Source: Chlorops oryzae (Eukaryota; Arthropoda; Insecta; Diptera; Chloropidae). Taken from it: DNA of 64,000 bases. Below, in pieces: positions 19,536 to 29,502 of this stretch (its first letter is position 1; every line of letters begins with the position of its first letter). The notes under the pieces were generated by a model. That model worked only from the letters and a program-made list of their open reading frames with translations. It did not search any database and was not told the DNA's origin. Where the stretch lies: the NCBI GenBank assembly GCA_020466095.1, contig CM035807.1:62067812-62131811 (forward strand), given 5' to 3'. Both the position numbers and the translations under genes were made by a program.

Positions 19536-20265
19536 ATTTTTTTTTGTTTTGTTTAAATTATCGGAGAAATATCGGGGAGCAAAAGAAGAACAGAAAGACC
19601 GCATCAAACCTTGAAGAAGAATAGGAAGAGGCATAGGAAGAAACCAACAAAGAGAATAATAGCAAGCATAGAGGAATCAGAAGAAAAAGAGTGGGAAGGA
19701 GCAGAAGAAGAGAAGAACCGGAAGACCACGTTCATCATGGAAGAAGATTAGGGAAGAAACTAGTTGTTTGGTTCCTCGCTGTCTGCGGTAGGCAGAGTTT
19801 CATAAGTTGGTTGATTTTTTTTGAGTTGATAGTTTCAACTTTTTTGGAATTTAAGATTTTAAAATTTCAAGTTTTACATTTTTAATTTAAAATTTTTAAA
19901 TTTTAAATCTTTTTATGACAATGAAATCAAAACTTTATCAACTCTGAGCTCGACTTGTGTGCTCTAAAAGTAAGCAACTATGCTCACTCGGTTGACTGGT
20001 GGAATATCTTGGTGAGTTCTTTCCTTTTAACGCTATAACTATTATTATTTTTCTTCATTTCTTTTCTTAATTGTTAATTGATCTTCTTACCATTCAATAA
20101 TTTCGTCGGTCCCTATAAAAATTGATGACATACTCAAGTTTTCTTTGTGGTTTTCAGTAAGGGATTATCGTTACCATAAGTTAAATTGTATCCCATTAAG
20201 ATTGACTTCAATAAGATCTTATTTACGGCATCGCTATTTTCTAATTCTGTTTTGGTTGATTATGG
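19536..20265. other. Purine-rich tract, then AT-rich sequence
   Basis: From about 19565 to 19755 the plus strand is almost all A and G (repeated gaagaag, aggaag). The rest is AT-rich, without recognisable genes. Confidence 0.5.
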
Positions 20266-20535
20266 TTGAATATTAAAAACAAACAAAATATTTCGCAACC
20301 CCTATATCACACTGAGCTTGATCCTTCAGCTACCTCCCAAAAACTAAAAAAAAAGAACGAGGTCCACCCAATATACAATCTGCAATTTTTGCTACACCGC
20401 AAAATTACGGTCGAAGAGCCTAATAAGCGGAAAGGACCCGTTCAATGCTCTAAATGCCAAGAATTTGGTAACACCCACTTTTGCTATTGCACAAGCTTTT
20501 ATGGTTTGTTTACCAATGTGAAGTTTGATCCTTGA
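20266..20535 (+). pseudogene. Jockey ORF1 fragment (PRE_C2HC region)
   Basis: The ORF reads ..LKKKNEVHPIYNLQFLLHRKITVEEPNKRKGPVQCSKCQEFGNTH... HPIYN..FLLHRKI and VQCSKCQEFG.TH are the PRE_C2HC domain and first zinc knuckle of jockey-type ORF1. The nucleotide sequence is clearly related to the minus-strand ORF1 at 3990-4140. Everything before and after is missing. Confidence 0.75.
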
Positions 20536-20586
20536 GAGGATCAGGGATCACGAGTTTGGTCTGCTTATACTGAATACATTCATCTC

Positions 20587-20730
20587 AAATTTTCGGATGA
20601 GTTGCCACAGGTAGGTGGCGGAACACTATCGAGAGTGTTCATGTGGGTTGTCTCAGGTAGCTGACGGGACATGATCGCGTTTTCGAAACAACTCATCGCA
20701 TCGGGGACGTGTGCTTCGTGGGATGGACTC
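20587..20730 (+). repeat. Truncated 5' LTR of the mdg3-like element
   Basis: 'cggatgagttgccacaggta' through 'gacgtgtgcttcgt' matches 23007-23186 at the 3' end, with few differences. The next base pairs are already gag coding, so the LTR 3' part, primer site and leader are deleted. Confidence 0.7.
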
Positions 20731-21385
20731 AAGTTCGGTAGAAGCTCAAAATCCTGTAAAAGATGTAGATCAAATTTGGAAAATACTCCAACAGCAACAA
20801 AGCAAACTCGTACGGCTGTTGGAAGGAATAAGGAAGCCAAACGGACTTTCAATGTTAGACTGCAAGCCGGAAGAAAGCAGTTTCAATGCACGGGCTTCGA
20901 TAGCAGCAGCGGAGATGTGTGTTTCAGAGAGTTCAGTAAAAGGTTCTGCTCTCGTGTCCTTGCTAAGCACGTCCTTGAGAGGATCAGCTTCGGTTTCGTT
21001 TGCCCAAGTCTACTATCCAGGAATGGAGTGGACAGACTTCAAAGAGCTTTTCCTGGCACGATATGATGATTTTGATACCGTAGCTGGATTCCTGATCAAA
21101 TTAAACTCGAGCGCTCCTCAAGATGGTGAGAATCTGGCGTCATATTCGGCGGTAATGATAACGACGCTGATGTCATACATAAACAAACTGACTCATGAGG
21201 AAATAGCCGTTGCAATATTGTTGGCACATGTTGGAAAACTTGAGTCACGTGTGCAGCGATTGGCGTTTACAACGAATATATCCAGTCGGGTGCAGTTGCA
21301 AAATGAATTAAAGGCGTTGACATTTAAGAGGAAGGTGGTAGAACATGGAAATCCTGCGAGCAAGAGAGCGGAATTTTCCGTCGGA
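20711..21385 (+). pseudogene. mdg3-like gag, truncated
   Basis: Open from 20711 (ATG in former LTR sequence, MLRGMDSSSVEAQNP) to about 21385. The block AQVYYPGMEWTDFKELFLARYDD is typical of gypsy gag capsid regions. GENLASYSAVMITTLMSYINKLTHEEIAVAILLAHV, the following helical part of gag, lies at 21120-21230. The C-terminal nucleocapsid knuckles are missing because the frame runs straight into RT sequence in a different phase (the ORF track ends as ..CACDTGWPLRVLECTVWLM, a shifted reading of RT). Confidence 0.55.
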
Positions 21386-21700
21386 TTTAGCAAGTGGTTA
21401 TCATCAGATTCCAATGCATCCAGACTCTATAGAGAAGGCTGCGCTTGTGACACCGGATGGCCACTTCGAGTACTTGAGTGTACCGTTTGGCTTATGTAAC
21501 GCGCCGTTCGTTTTTTAACGTGCAATTATCAATGTCTTAGGGGAACTTGTTTGAAGTTATGTTGTGGTGTATATGGATGACATAATGATCTTAGGTACCT
21601 TAGACATTGTAGAATCTTTAGAGAGAATACGAGTAGTATTGCAGTTCTTGTCGGACGCAGGTTTTTCTTTTAATTTAAAAAAATATAATTTCATGATAGA
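21386..21700 (+). pseudogene. mdg3-like reverse-transcriptase fragment
   Basis: In the +1 phase relative to gag the sequence reads LASGYHQIPMHPDSIEKAAL and GHFEYLSVPFGLCNAPFVF (21390-21520), then VVVYMDDIMIL with the YMDD active site (about 21560-21590), then RIRVVLQFLSDAGFSFNLKKYNFM. A stop and a frameshift lie between these blocks. It fuses directly to integrase at about 21704. Confidence 0.75.
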
Positions 21701-21703
21701 GAG

Positions 21704-22837
21704 ATGGCCAACACATTTGAGGTGCGCTCTGGAGTTCTGTATAGAAGAATTCAACAAAATGGTAGCACCAGGTGTTTGCCAAAAATACCAAACGCATTTC
21801 AATGGTCGGTGATAAACTCAGTTCATGAGTCCTTGATTCATACAGGCACAGAAAAAACACTAGAAAAGCTGTATGCATTTTATTGGTTTGAGCATATGGC
21901 TAGATGTGTAAAAAAATTTGTTGAAAACTGTGCCACGTGTAAGATTGCAAAATCACATTCGGGTAAGGTCCACGCGGAATTACATCCCATTCCAAAGATT
22001 TCAGTACCATGGCATACAATTCATATTGACGCAACAGGAAAACTCAGTGGGAAAAACGATAAAAAGGAGTATGTATTTGTCATGGTTGACGCTCTTAAAG
22101 AATTCGTACTTTTACATCATACTTTGAATATAGATTCGATGAGTAGTAAAGAGGCCGTGTCGTTTGGCTTCAGTTTATTTGGACCACCAACACGAATTAT
22201 TGCAGATCAAGGTCGTTGTTTTGCAGGTTCGGTCTTTCGTGAGTTCTGTAAAAAACATGGTATTAATCTTCCCCTGATAGCTACAGGAAGCAGTCGCGCC
22301 AACGGTCAAGTTGAGCAAGTTATGGGAACACTTAAGAATATGCTAACTGTGGTGGAAACTGACAAAGAAAGTTCATGGCAAGAAGCAATTCCAAAAGTAC
22401 AATTAGCTATTAACTGCTCCATAAATCGGGTTACGAGAAGTAGTCCACTTTAGTTGTTGATCGGGCGGGTGGCGAGGCCTCTTAATTTGTTGACAGTAGA
22501 TGACACAGAGCCGGAGGTAAATATTGAAGACTCACGACAGCAGGCTATCGTTCGAATTAACAATAGTGCAAAATATGATAAAGACAGATTTGATAGGACT
22601 AAGGCTACAGTTAAAAGGTTCGAGGTTGGGGAGTTCGTGTTAATTCAAAACGAGGATTTCAATCAAACAAAGCTAGACCCTAAATATAAGGGTCCTTTCA
22701 AAATTTTAGAAGTATTGGAGGGGGAAAGATATACAATTACAGCCCTTGACTCCAAGAGAACGTATAAGTATGCTCATGATCGTTTACGAAAAGTATTTAA
22801 TAATGCTAATTTTTTAAATGATGATGGCAAAGATTGA
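21704..22837 (+). pseudogene. mdg3-like integrase, one in-frame stop
   Basis: Almost complete integrase. The zinc-binding HHCC part is HESLIHTGTEKTLEKLYAFY..CATCK (about 21825-21945). The catalytic D,D35E residues lie in IHIDATGKL, IIADQGRCF and ANGQVEQ (about 22020-22320). The C-terminal SH3-like domain is FEVGEFVLIQNEDF and LDPKYKGPFKILEVL (22620-22720). A single TAG at about 22452 splits the frame after SRVTRSSPL. The rest to 22837 is open. There is no RNase H upstream because of the deletion. Confidence 0.8.
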
Positions 22838-22979
22838 AAAGATAATACAATGGGATCGTCGTATGTGTTTAGAGGATGTAAAAATAAAATTGTTGTGTAA
22901 ATAGTACAAACCTCGTAAGTTATTATTGTATAAAAATATTCTTCTGTCATAAGTGTTGATTTAATTCATGAAATTGGGA

Positions 22980-23655
22980 AGATCGTGCGGTGCGGAACAC
23001 TGGTGAGTATTCGGATGAGTTGCCACAGGTAGGTGCCGGAACACTAGTGAGAGTGTTCGGAGGAGTTGCCACAGGTAGGTGGCGGAACACTATCGAGAGT
23101 GTTCATGTGGGTTGTCTCACGTAGGTGACGGAACACGATCGCGTCTTCAAAACAACTCATCGCACGGGGACGTGTGCTTCGTCAGGATGGTCGGTAGTCT
23201 GGTAGAAACCACCTAGAATAAAATCTTCGAGTGAGAACATGATCTTAAAATAACTCGCATTGGGATGTGAGGAGTTCAGGTCAGGATTGCCGAGCTCGTT
23301 GAATGGAGGGCAAATCACACGAGGACGTGTGATCTGTCAGTATGGCCGTGTCGTAGTAATCAATGAATTCGGCATCAAGTGTTGAAAACACTTAGGGAAA
23401 ATCTATCAAAATGGCGAAGAATTAAACGAAAAAAAATGTTTTCTTGAGAAGAAAGAAAACGAGATTTATTCATTCATATTTTGAGAATTTGAAGTCAGAT
23501 CGGCCTGATGATAGGGATTCCCCGCAATACTTTACAATAAATAACGTATCCGATATCCTTCGAATTCGACATATATATATATATATGTATATTCTAGTAT
23601 TAAGACTTTTCACATATTGTAAGTTCATAAGTTTTTTGAGGATGCAATAATAAAA
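22980..23655 (+). repeat. 3' LTR of the mdg3-like element with internal 46-bp repeats
   Basis: Begins near 'gaagatcgtgcggtgcggaa' and runs to the AT-rich end with 'aataataaaaatacg' (polyadenylation-like). It includes three tandem variants of 'gttgccacaggtaggtg.cggaacac' about 46 bp apart (23015-23130). The shared block with 20587-20730 is the evidence that it is an LTR. A short (AT)n lies at 23572-23587. Exact ends were not defined. Confidence 0.55.
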
Positions 23656-23929
23656 ATACGTGCAAAAAAAAAAAAATGTCCGTCCCATTAAAACTCGCAA
23701 ATCTCGAAGTACGTTCAAAGATCGTCCCCATTAAGTTGGTGGTGTAGGCTAAGTTGACTTCGTCCCTATTAGCACCTGATCTGGCTCTGAGCACATTTTC
23801 CCATAAGGGTATGTGCCAACCTTCACATGGCATCCTCGCATTTGCATAGATAACCATGAGATCGTTTAAAGATGACTACATACTCGAACAGATATAGCGG
23901 CTTCGAGTTGGGGCCCCATTAAATACATA

Positions 23930-24560
23930 ATGAACACTTACTTAACTAACAATTACAGGCTTAGGGAACGGCCGACTGTAGTACCACAAACCGTAAGACC
24001 CCAATCGACCCCTCCTTGTTCTTCTAACAAAATTCGAGTAGCGAGCCTGAATATTGCCTCCCTAACCGGTAGATCAAGTAAACTCACGCTGTGTTTAACA
24101 AAAAGAAATATCAACATCTGTGCACTTCGGGAGACCCGATGGAGTGCAGCACAAGCACGTAACATTGGTGAAGGTTATAAGTTATTTTATTATAGTGTCA
24201 CGATAACTCGTTACGGTGTTGGTTTTCTAATTTCTGAGAGATTTCGCGATACGGTAGTTGAAGTTTAAAGACTATATGATCACCTAATAAACATTCTACT
24301 TATTTCGAACGGAAAGAAAATTCACTTTTGCAGCTCTTACGCTCCACAGCCTGGTTGTCCGGAACAACATAAGGATTCTTTTTGGGAGCTCCTTTATGAA
24401 GTTATCCTTGATGTCCCACAGGAGGATTTCTTGATAATTGCTGGTGATCTTAATGGCCATGTCGAAAGCACCTCAGAGAGTCACTCTTGCCATGGAGAAC
24501 TGGGCTACGGAACTAAGAACAATGATGGCGATCGAATCGTTGCATTCGCTGACTCCCATA
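23930..24560 (+). pseudogene. RTE endonuclease, broken
   Basis: APE-like endonuclease that nicks target DNA. IRVASLNIASLTGRSSKLTLCLTKRNINICALRETRW (about 24030-24140) is the first catalytic block, with Asn and Glu present. YGVGFLISERF follows. After a stop come KIHFCSSYAPQPG, the catalytic IIAGDLNGHVE (about 24435-24465) and ESHSCHGELGYGTKN. Aspartate and Asn of the GDLNGH motif are present. Confidence 0.75.
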
Positions 24561-24604
24561 ATCTTTTTGTCTTGTTCTTGACATAAAAGCAGTACCATCT
24601 GAGA

Positions 24605-26510
24605 CTATTGGTTCACAACACCGCCCTGTTGTATGTGACATTCGTGTTGATCCACCAAGAAAATAAAACATCTTGTAATTGGTCCTGAGAGAATGAAATG
24701 GTGGAAATTTAGAGAACGGCATGATGAAATTAGATCAAAGATTTCTCTATCTTCCCTAACATCTGTTGAGGAATCTTGGAATATACGTATAAAACACATC
24801 CAAAGCGTTCGAAGTACTGGATATGGAAAAACAAAACCAGACAGAAAACAGATAGATAAGGAGACCTGGCTTTGGACTGATGAAGTCCCATCGAAAGTCG
24901 ATGAAAAGAAGCAACTTATCATATTTTTATACGGAATAGAACATCCGAAAACTGGCAAAAGTACTTCGATGCAAGAAAGGCATGTAAAAGAGCAGTGGCA
25001 TGCACCAGAGCTGCACACTTTGAAGAGCTCTATGGTCGCCTTAGTACTCGTGGGGAAAAATTTATCTATCGTCTTACTAACTCTCGTCAACGATTTACTG
25101 AGGACATTGAAAAGTTTTACCGAGTCAACGATGAAAATGGCCATCTTACTTAAGATCGCAAAGATTGTTGTGAACGCTGGCGAAACTATTTAAAAAAAAA
25201 TTTTACAGACGAGTGCCCACACCCACCCATACCAACTATAGAAGCGATATCTGGTTCCATTCAAAGAATCACTTTAGACGAAGTTGATGAGGCCATAAGT
25301 AAAATAAAAATTGGTAAGGCTACTGGTATAGATATTGTACCAGCTGAGATTTGGAAATCAGGTGACTTCAACTCTTGGTTACTGGAATTACTTAACCAAA
25401 TGGTAACGGAAAAGAGAGTTCCCTCAGACTGGCTAATGAGCACATCCGTACGCATATGGAAAAAGAAAGGTAGCCCAGCAGATTGTTCATATCACACACA
25501 CTTCAAGTGTTTGAAAGGGTACTAGATAAACGAATTCGTGAAAAAGTCAGGTTAAAGATAAACCAAACTGGGTTCGTTAAAAACTGTGGCACCACCGATC
25601 CAATTTATGCCGCTCGACTTGTTTATGAAAAAACACAGGGAAAAACAAGTAACACTTTATATGGCCTTCCTTGATTTAGAAAAGGCATTTGATCGCGCTC
25701 CTCATGATCTCATTTGGTATGCTTCGAGAAAACACTTAGTCCGGGAAGAACTTATTATGTTGGTTAAACTTCTGTATGCAAATCCCAAAAGTCTAGTACA
25801 TTCTGCTGCTGAAATTTCATCTCATTTTTCAATATCTGTAGGCGTTCACCAAGGATCAGCTCTATCTCCACTTTTGTTCATATAAGTTATGGATTCAATT
25901 ACCGAAGACCAACAATATCACCTCCGTGGACGTTAATATATGCAGATTACGTTCTTCTTGCCTCAACCAATAAAACCAACTTGCAGCAACAAGTACAAGA
26001 CTGGCATGATAGATTGTCTATGTTTGGACTACGTTTGAATGCCGGGAAAACAGAATACATGACAAGAGACAATTGCGAAGCGGGGACCATCAAAATAAAT
26101 ATAGCTGACATACCAAGGACGGAAAAACTTAAATATCTTGGGTCGACACTTTCTGCTGACGGGGCGATCACTCGCGAAGTAACTGAGAGAATTAACGCCG
26201 CTTGGCTCAAGTGGCGTTCAACGACTGGTGTTATGTGCGATTAAAAGATAAGTTACCGCTTCAAATCTATAATTAACCGCACAGCCATCAGGCCAGTCGC
26301 TCTTTATAGTACCGAATGCCTAACAGCGACGAAAGTAGCAGAAAGAAAGTTTAGTGTTATGGAAACAAAGATGATTCGCTGGATATCCGCATTCACTGGT
26401 CTTCATCATGTTCCAAACGTAGACATCCGTAGACGCTACGTAAAGGCTACACACTGGAAATTGAAGGTTGCAGAAAACGGGGGCGTCCGAAACATTGCTG
26501 GATGGACACA
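24605..26510 (+). pseudogene. RTE reverse transcriptase, broken, catalytic Asp lost
   Basis: After the linker (24690-25190) the RT begins near 25240. EVDEAISKIKIGKATGIDIVPAEIWK-type sequence is at 25275-25350. FERVLDKRIREKVRLKINQTGFVKN lies at 25505-25580, AFLDLEKAFDRAPHDLIWY at 25665-25715, GVHQGSALSPLLFI at 25843-25885, and then YADYVLLAST (about 25938-25967). There the second Asp of the usual YADD is Tyr. GLRLNAGKTEYMT and LKYLGSTLSADG follow (26028-26160). Several stops and frameshifts. Confidence 0.8.
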
Positions 26511-26601
26511 ATAAAATGGACAGAAAAAAATTGAGGAACTGGTCGCGTTTTGTGGACCCCGGGATAGACCGGGATAGTTAAAGACGTCAGAAGAAGAAGA
26601 A

Positions 26602-26640
26602 TAGACTCTTTCTAATCTTTTCTAATTCTTGTTCCATAGC
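26602..26640 (-). pseudogene. Start of errantivirus gag (copy B)
   Basis: The minus strand reads MEQELEKIRK, matching MEQELEKLRQ at 19404 in copy A. Only about 38 bp remain, between the RTE 3' end and a MITE. With the leader and LTR at 32635-33480 it marks the second errantivirus copy, split by the mag-like gypsy and cut by the RTE. Confidence 0.6.
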
Positions 26641-26645
26641 ACAGT

Positions 26646-27184
26646 GCGACACACATTTTGGGGGCTGGGATGTGATAGTGGATCATAAATGTACTTAGAA
26701 AAACATTAGGTTCTGCATCAATCCTTTTTTCAACTTTTTTTTATTCATATTCGATTTATATCACTTTTTAGATATTTTGACAAAGCTCTTCCGCGTTAAC
26801 CGTACGGAATATTGTCTTCAGCAAAGTTGTTGCAAAAACTGTAAAAACGGCCTCTCGTTCTCTTATAAGCAGCCAATTTGAAAAAAAGAATGATACAGAA
26901 CTAAATGTTTTCCGAAATAGTTTCATGATGCATTATCAAATCCAACCCCCCAAGATGTGTGTCGCGCAAGAACGGTGAAAAGTGGGCATTTTTGCATTTT
27001 ATAGCCACCGGATGCACTTTTCTGGGTAAATTTGCTCGGCAAAGTGTTTCTCCTTTTCAATATTAACAACTTTTCTGAAGAAACCAAAACCGTCCGGTTA
27101 ACTTATAAGCAGACAATACGAAAAATGTAATGATGCAGAACCTAATGTTTTGCCAACTATTTTTATGATCCACTATCACATCCC
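26646..27184. mobile_element. MITE with long inverted termini plus a partial second copy
   Basis: 26646-26965 is a foldback unit. GCGACACACAT.TTGGGGG at the left is matched inverted at the right, with imperfect pairing continuing about 90 bp (through 'aacattaggttctgcatca'). From 26966 to 27184 the right half is repeated (again '.ttataagcag.caat', 'tgatgcagaacctaatgtttt', 'tgatccactatcacatccc'), so the region is about 1.7 units. It replaces the 3' end of the neighbouring mag-like gypsy. Confidence 0.7.
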
Positions 27185-28411
27185 TGACTCAACTGACCTT
27201 TTTCGCTTATAGTTTAAAATACTTTTTTCTTGACTCTGAATGATCTCATCTTTAACTGTTGGTGGTTTCAATAAGTCAAATCTTGTCCTTACAGCTCTGC
27301 CTAGAAAGATTTTTGCAGGGGTTTCATTTGTAGAACAATGTTTTGTATTTCTATGGTCCATTAGGAATCTATTTAACGTTATATCAGGGTTTGATTCATT
27401 TGAATTTTTACTTGCTGCATATAATGATTTTTTTATAGTTCTTACAAAATTTTCAATTTGTCCATTCGTTGAAGGATGTTCGGGTGCAGTCGTTAAGTGT
27501 CTGATGCGATTTTGATAAATAAATTTTTTGAATTCTTCGGATACAAACTGTCTACCATTATTGCTGACTATGGTATTGACTATGCCAAATCGACAAAAAG
27601 TTTCCCTTAATTTTGCTATGACAAATGCAGATGTGTTGTCCTTCGTTTTGAAAGCTTCCAACCATTTTGAGTGAGAATCTATCAAAAGGAATATGAAAAA
27701 TCCATTTATTGGACCCGCAAAGTCAATGTGAATTCGTTGCCATACTGCGCTAGTGGGTGTCCATGGCAAAATAACACTTTTTTCAGGGCTGGGAAGAATT
27801 TCTTGACAAGGAATGCATTTTTTTATAAGTTCTTCTATTTGTCTGTCTATTTTTGGCCACCAGACGTAAGATCTGGCCATTGCTTTTGTCTTTACTACTC
27901 CTAAATGAGTTTCATGTAATTGTTGCAATACAAAATTCTTTAATTTTTCAGGTATAACTATTCGATATCCCCATAAGATACATCCTTGGTCTACCGTTAA
28001 TTCGAAAGCTTTATTTCTGAATGCTACATATTCATCACCTTTCAGTTCAGCTATCGTACCTTTAGATACGGCATCCGAAACTTTCGACAATAAAGGGTCT
28101 CGTCTGGTTTCGCGTGCTATGTCCTTGAAGTCTAGACATAGATTGTTTTCACTTTGAATGAAGTGTATAAACGATTTTTCATTATTAGAATCTTTGATGT
28201 CTGCTTGTGGCATGCGTGAAAGCATATCAGCATCATTCAAACTACCTTTAATATATTCGATCTTGTAATTAAATCCAGATAATAGAAATGCCCACCTCTG
28301 TATTCTGGCTGCGGCCATTAAAGGTAAACCCTTGTTAGACCCAAAGATTGTGAGTAATGGTTTATGGTCAGTTCTCAGAGTAAACTCATTTCCTAAGAGG
28401 TATTGTTTCAA
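27176..28411 (-). pseudogene. mag-like RNase H end and integrase, second catalytic Asp changed
   Basis: The frame starts in RNase H (NEFTLRTDHKPLLTIFG). It continues through RIQRWAFLLSGFNYKIEYI to integrase: LHETHLGVVKTKAMARSYVWWPKIDRQIEELIKKCIPCQ (HHCC), HIDFAGPINGFFIFLLIDSHSKWLEAF (first Asp), IVSNNGRQF (second position, Asn instead of Asp), and NGQIENFVRTIKK (Glu). The C-terminal domain stops early because the last codons (..SGM) belong to the adjacent MITE. Long and open, but likely inactive at D to N. Confidence 0.8.
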
Positions 28412-28733
28412 CTTTGAAACTGAAAATATTATGGCTAAAGCTTCCTTTTCTAAGGTGCTGTATTTTTTTTTCAGATTTCAAAAGAGATCTAGAAATAAAT
28501 GCAATAGGTTTGATTTCGTAATTTGGGAATCGATGCGAAAGAACACCCGCAATTGCATTATTGGAGGCATCTGTGGTGAGTATTATGGCCAGTTTTGGGT
28601 TAAAGTGAACTAGCACTTTATCTGAATTTATTTCCTTTTTTATCTGTTCATAAGCATTTTGACATTCACTATACCAGTTGAATTTTACATTTTTCTTTAA
28701 AAGATTGTAAATTGGAGAAATTTTTTTTTGCAA
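28386..28733 (-). pseudogene. mag-like RNase H, frameshifted at both sides
   Basis: ISPIYNLLKKNVKFNWYSECQNAYEQIKKEI then LAIILTTDASNNAIAGVLSH are standard for the RT-RNase H of gypsy elements; the catalytic TTDAS is intact. It joins RT through a frameshift in a T/A run near 28722-28730 and joins the next segment through another A/T-run shift near 28465-28473. Both shifts are one-base homopolymer differences and may be sequencing errors. Confidence 0.75.
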
Positions 28734-29502
28734 ATTTATCGATAAATTTTGAATAGTGATTAACCATTCCTAGAAATGCGCGTACTTCTGAAACGTCTTT
28801 TGGAATGGGTGCATTTTTAACTGGTTTTATTCTTTCTTGACTTTTACTGAGGCCATCTTTATCAATTACAAATCCTAAATAGGAAATTTTCGACTGAAAG
28901 AATGCACATTTTGAAGCGTTAAGTTTTAAACCCGCTTTAGATAGTCGATTAAAAACAAGTTTAAGGTTTTTAATGTGTTCAGAAATGTTTCTTCCTGAGA
29001 CGGTGACATCATCCTGATACACAACAGTGTGGGGAATATCGCGGAGCAAGGATTCCATTGTCTTTTGAAAAATTGCTGCCGCTGGTTTAACACCAAAGGG
29101 TAACCTTTTCATATTTAGGGTGCCAATGTGCGTTGACCACGTACAAAGCCTTTGCGATTCATTATCTAACAATAATTGATTGTATGCTTTCGATAGATCA
29201 AGTTTTGTGAAAAGTTCACCACCCTGTAATGACGCATAAATTTCGTCAATTAAAGGTAAAGGATATTTGAAATCGCATAAGTATTTATTGATCGTGACTT
29301 TATAATACCCGCATATACGTAATTCTCCGTTTGGTTTTAAAATCGGAACCAAAGGCGTTCCCCATTCAGAATTATCTACCGGTTCTAAAATGTCGTTTTT
29401 AATAAGTTCTCGCAAACTATTTTCTACTTTGGTTTTCCACGCTAGAGGAATAGGACGTGGCTTGACAAATATTGGCTTAGTATTCTCACAAATCGGTAAT
29501 GA
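28669..29502 (-). pseudogene. mag-like reverse transcriptase
   Basis: IFVKPRPIPLAWKTKVENSL, LRELIKNDILEPVDNSEWGTPLVPI, RICGYYKVTINKYLCDFKYPLP, LDLSKAYNQLLLD, RLPFGVKPAAAIFQKTME, VVYQDDVTVSG (active site YQDD, both Asp present), LGFVIDKDGLSK and VRAFLGMVNHYSKFIDKF are all the RT blocks in order. Upstream it is cut by the mariner at 29503; the first few codons of the ORF (MDFFLLH..) are mariner terminal repeat, not RT. Confidence 0.85.

Larger units (their letters stand above)
20580..23655 (+). mobile_element. mdg3/micropia-like gypsy element, internally deleted
   Basis: A 3.1-kb plus-strand LTR retrotransposon that would normally be about 5 kb or more. It holds a truncated 5' LTR fused to gag, a gag part, a short RT segment, an integrase and a 3' LTR. 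Two internal deletions (gag end to RT palm, and RT to integrase) removed the protease, much of RT and RNase H. The LTR-type sequence at 20587-20729 is repeated at about 23052-23190, which defines the orientation and extent. Non-autonomous by structure. Confidence 0.7.
23656..26601 (+). mobile_element. RTE-clade LINE, degraded
   Basis: A plus-strand non-LTR element with an N-terminal APE-type endonuclease and an RT of the RTE type, with no ORF1, a short 3' UTR and a simple-repeat end 'gaagaagaagaa' (about 26586-26600) instead of poly(A). These are features of RTE elements. ORFs are broken by stops and frameshifts. The 3' end abuts 38 bp of errantivirus gag, so the LINE appears to be inserted in that element. 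Confidence 0.75.

Noticed and set aside
28669..28733. Programmed frameshift between RT and RNase H
   Set aside because: No retroelement of this type needs a shift there; a homopolymer length error or decay is simpler.
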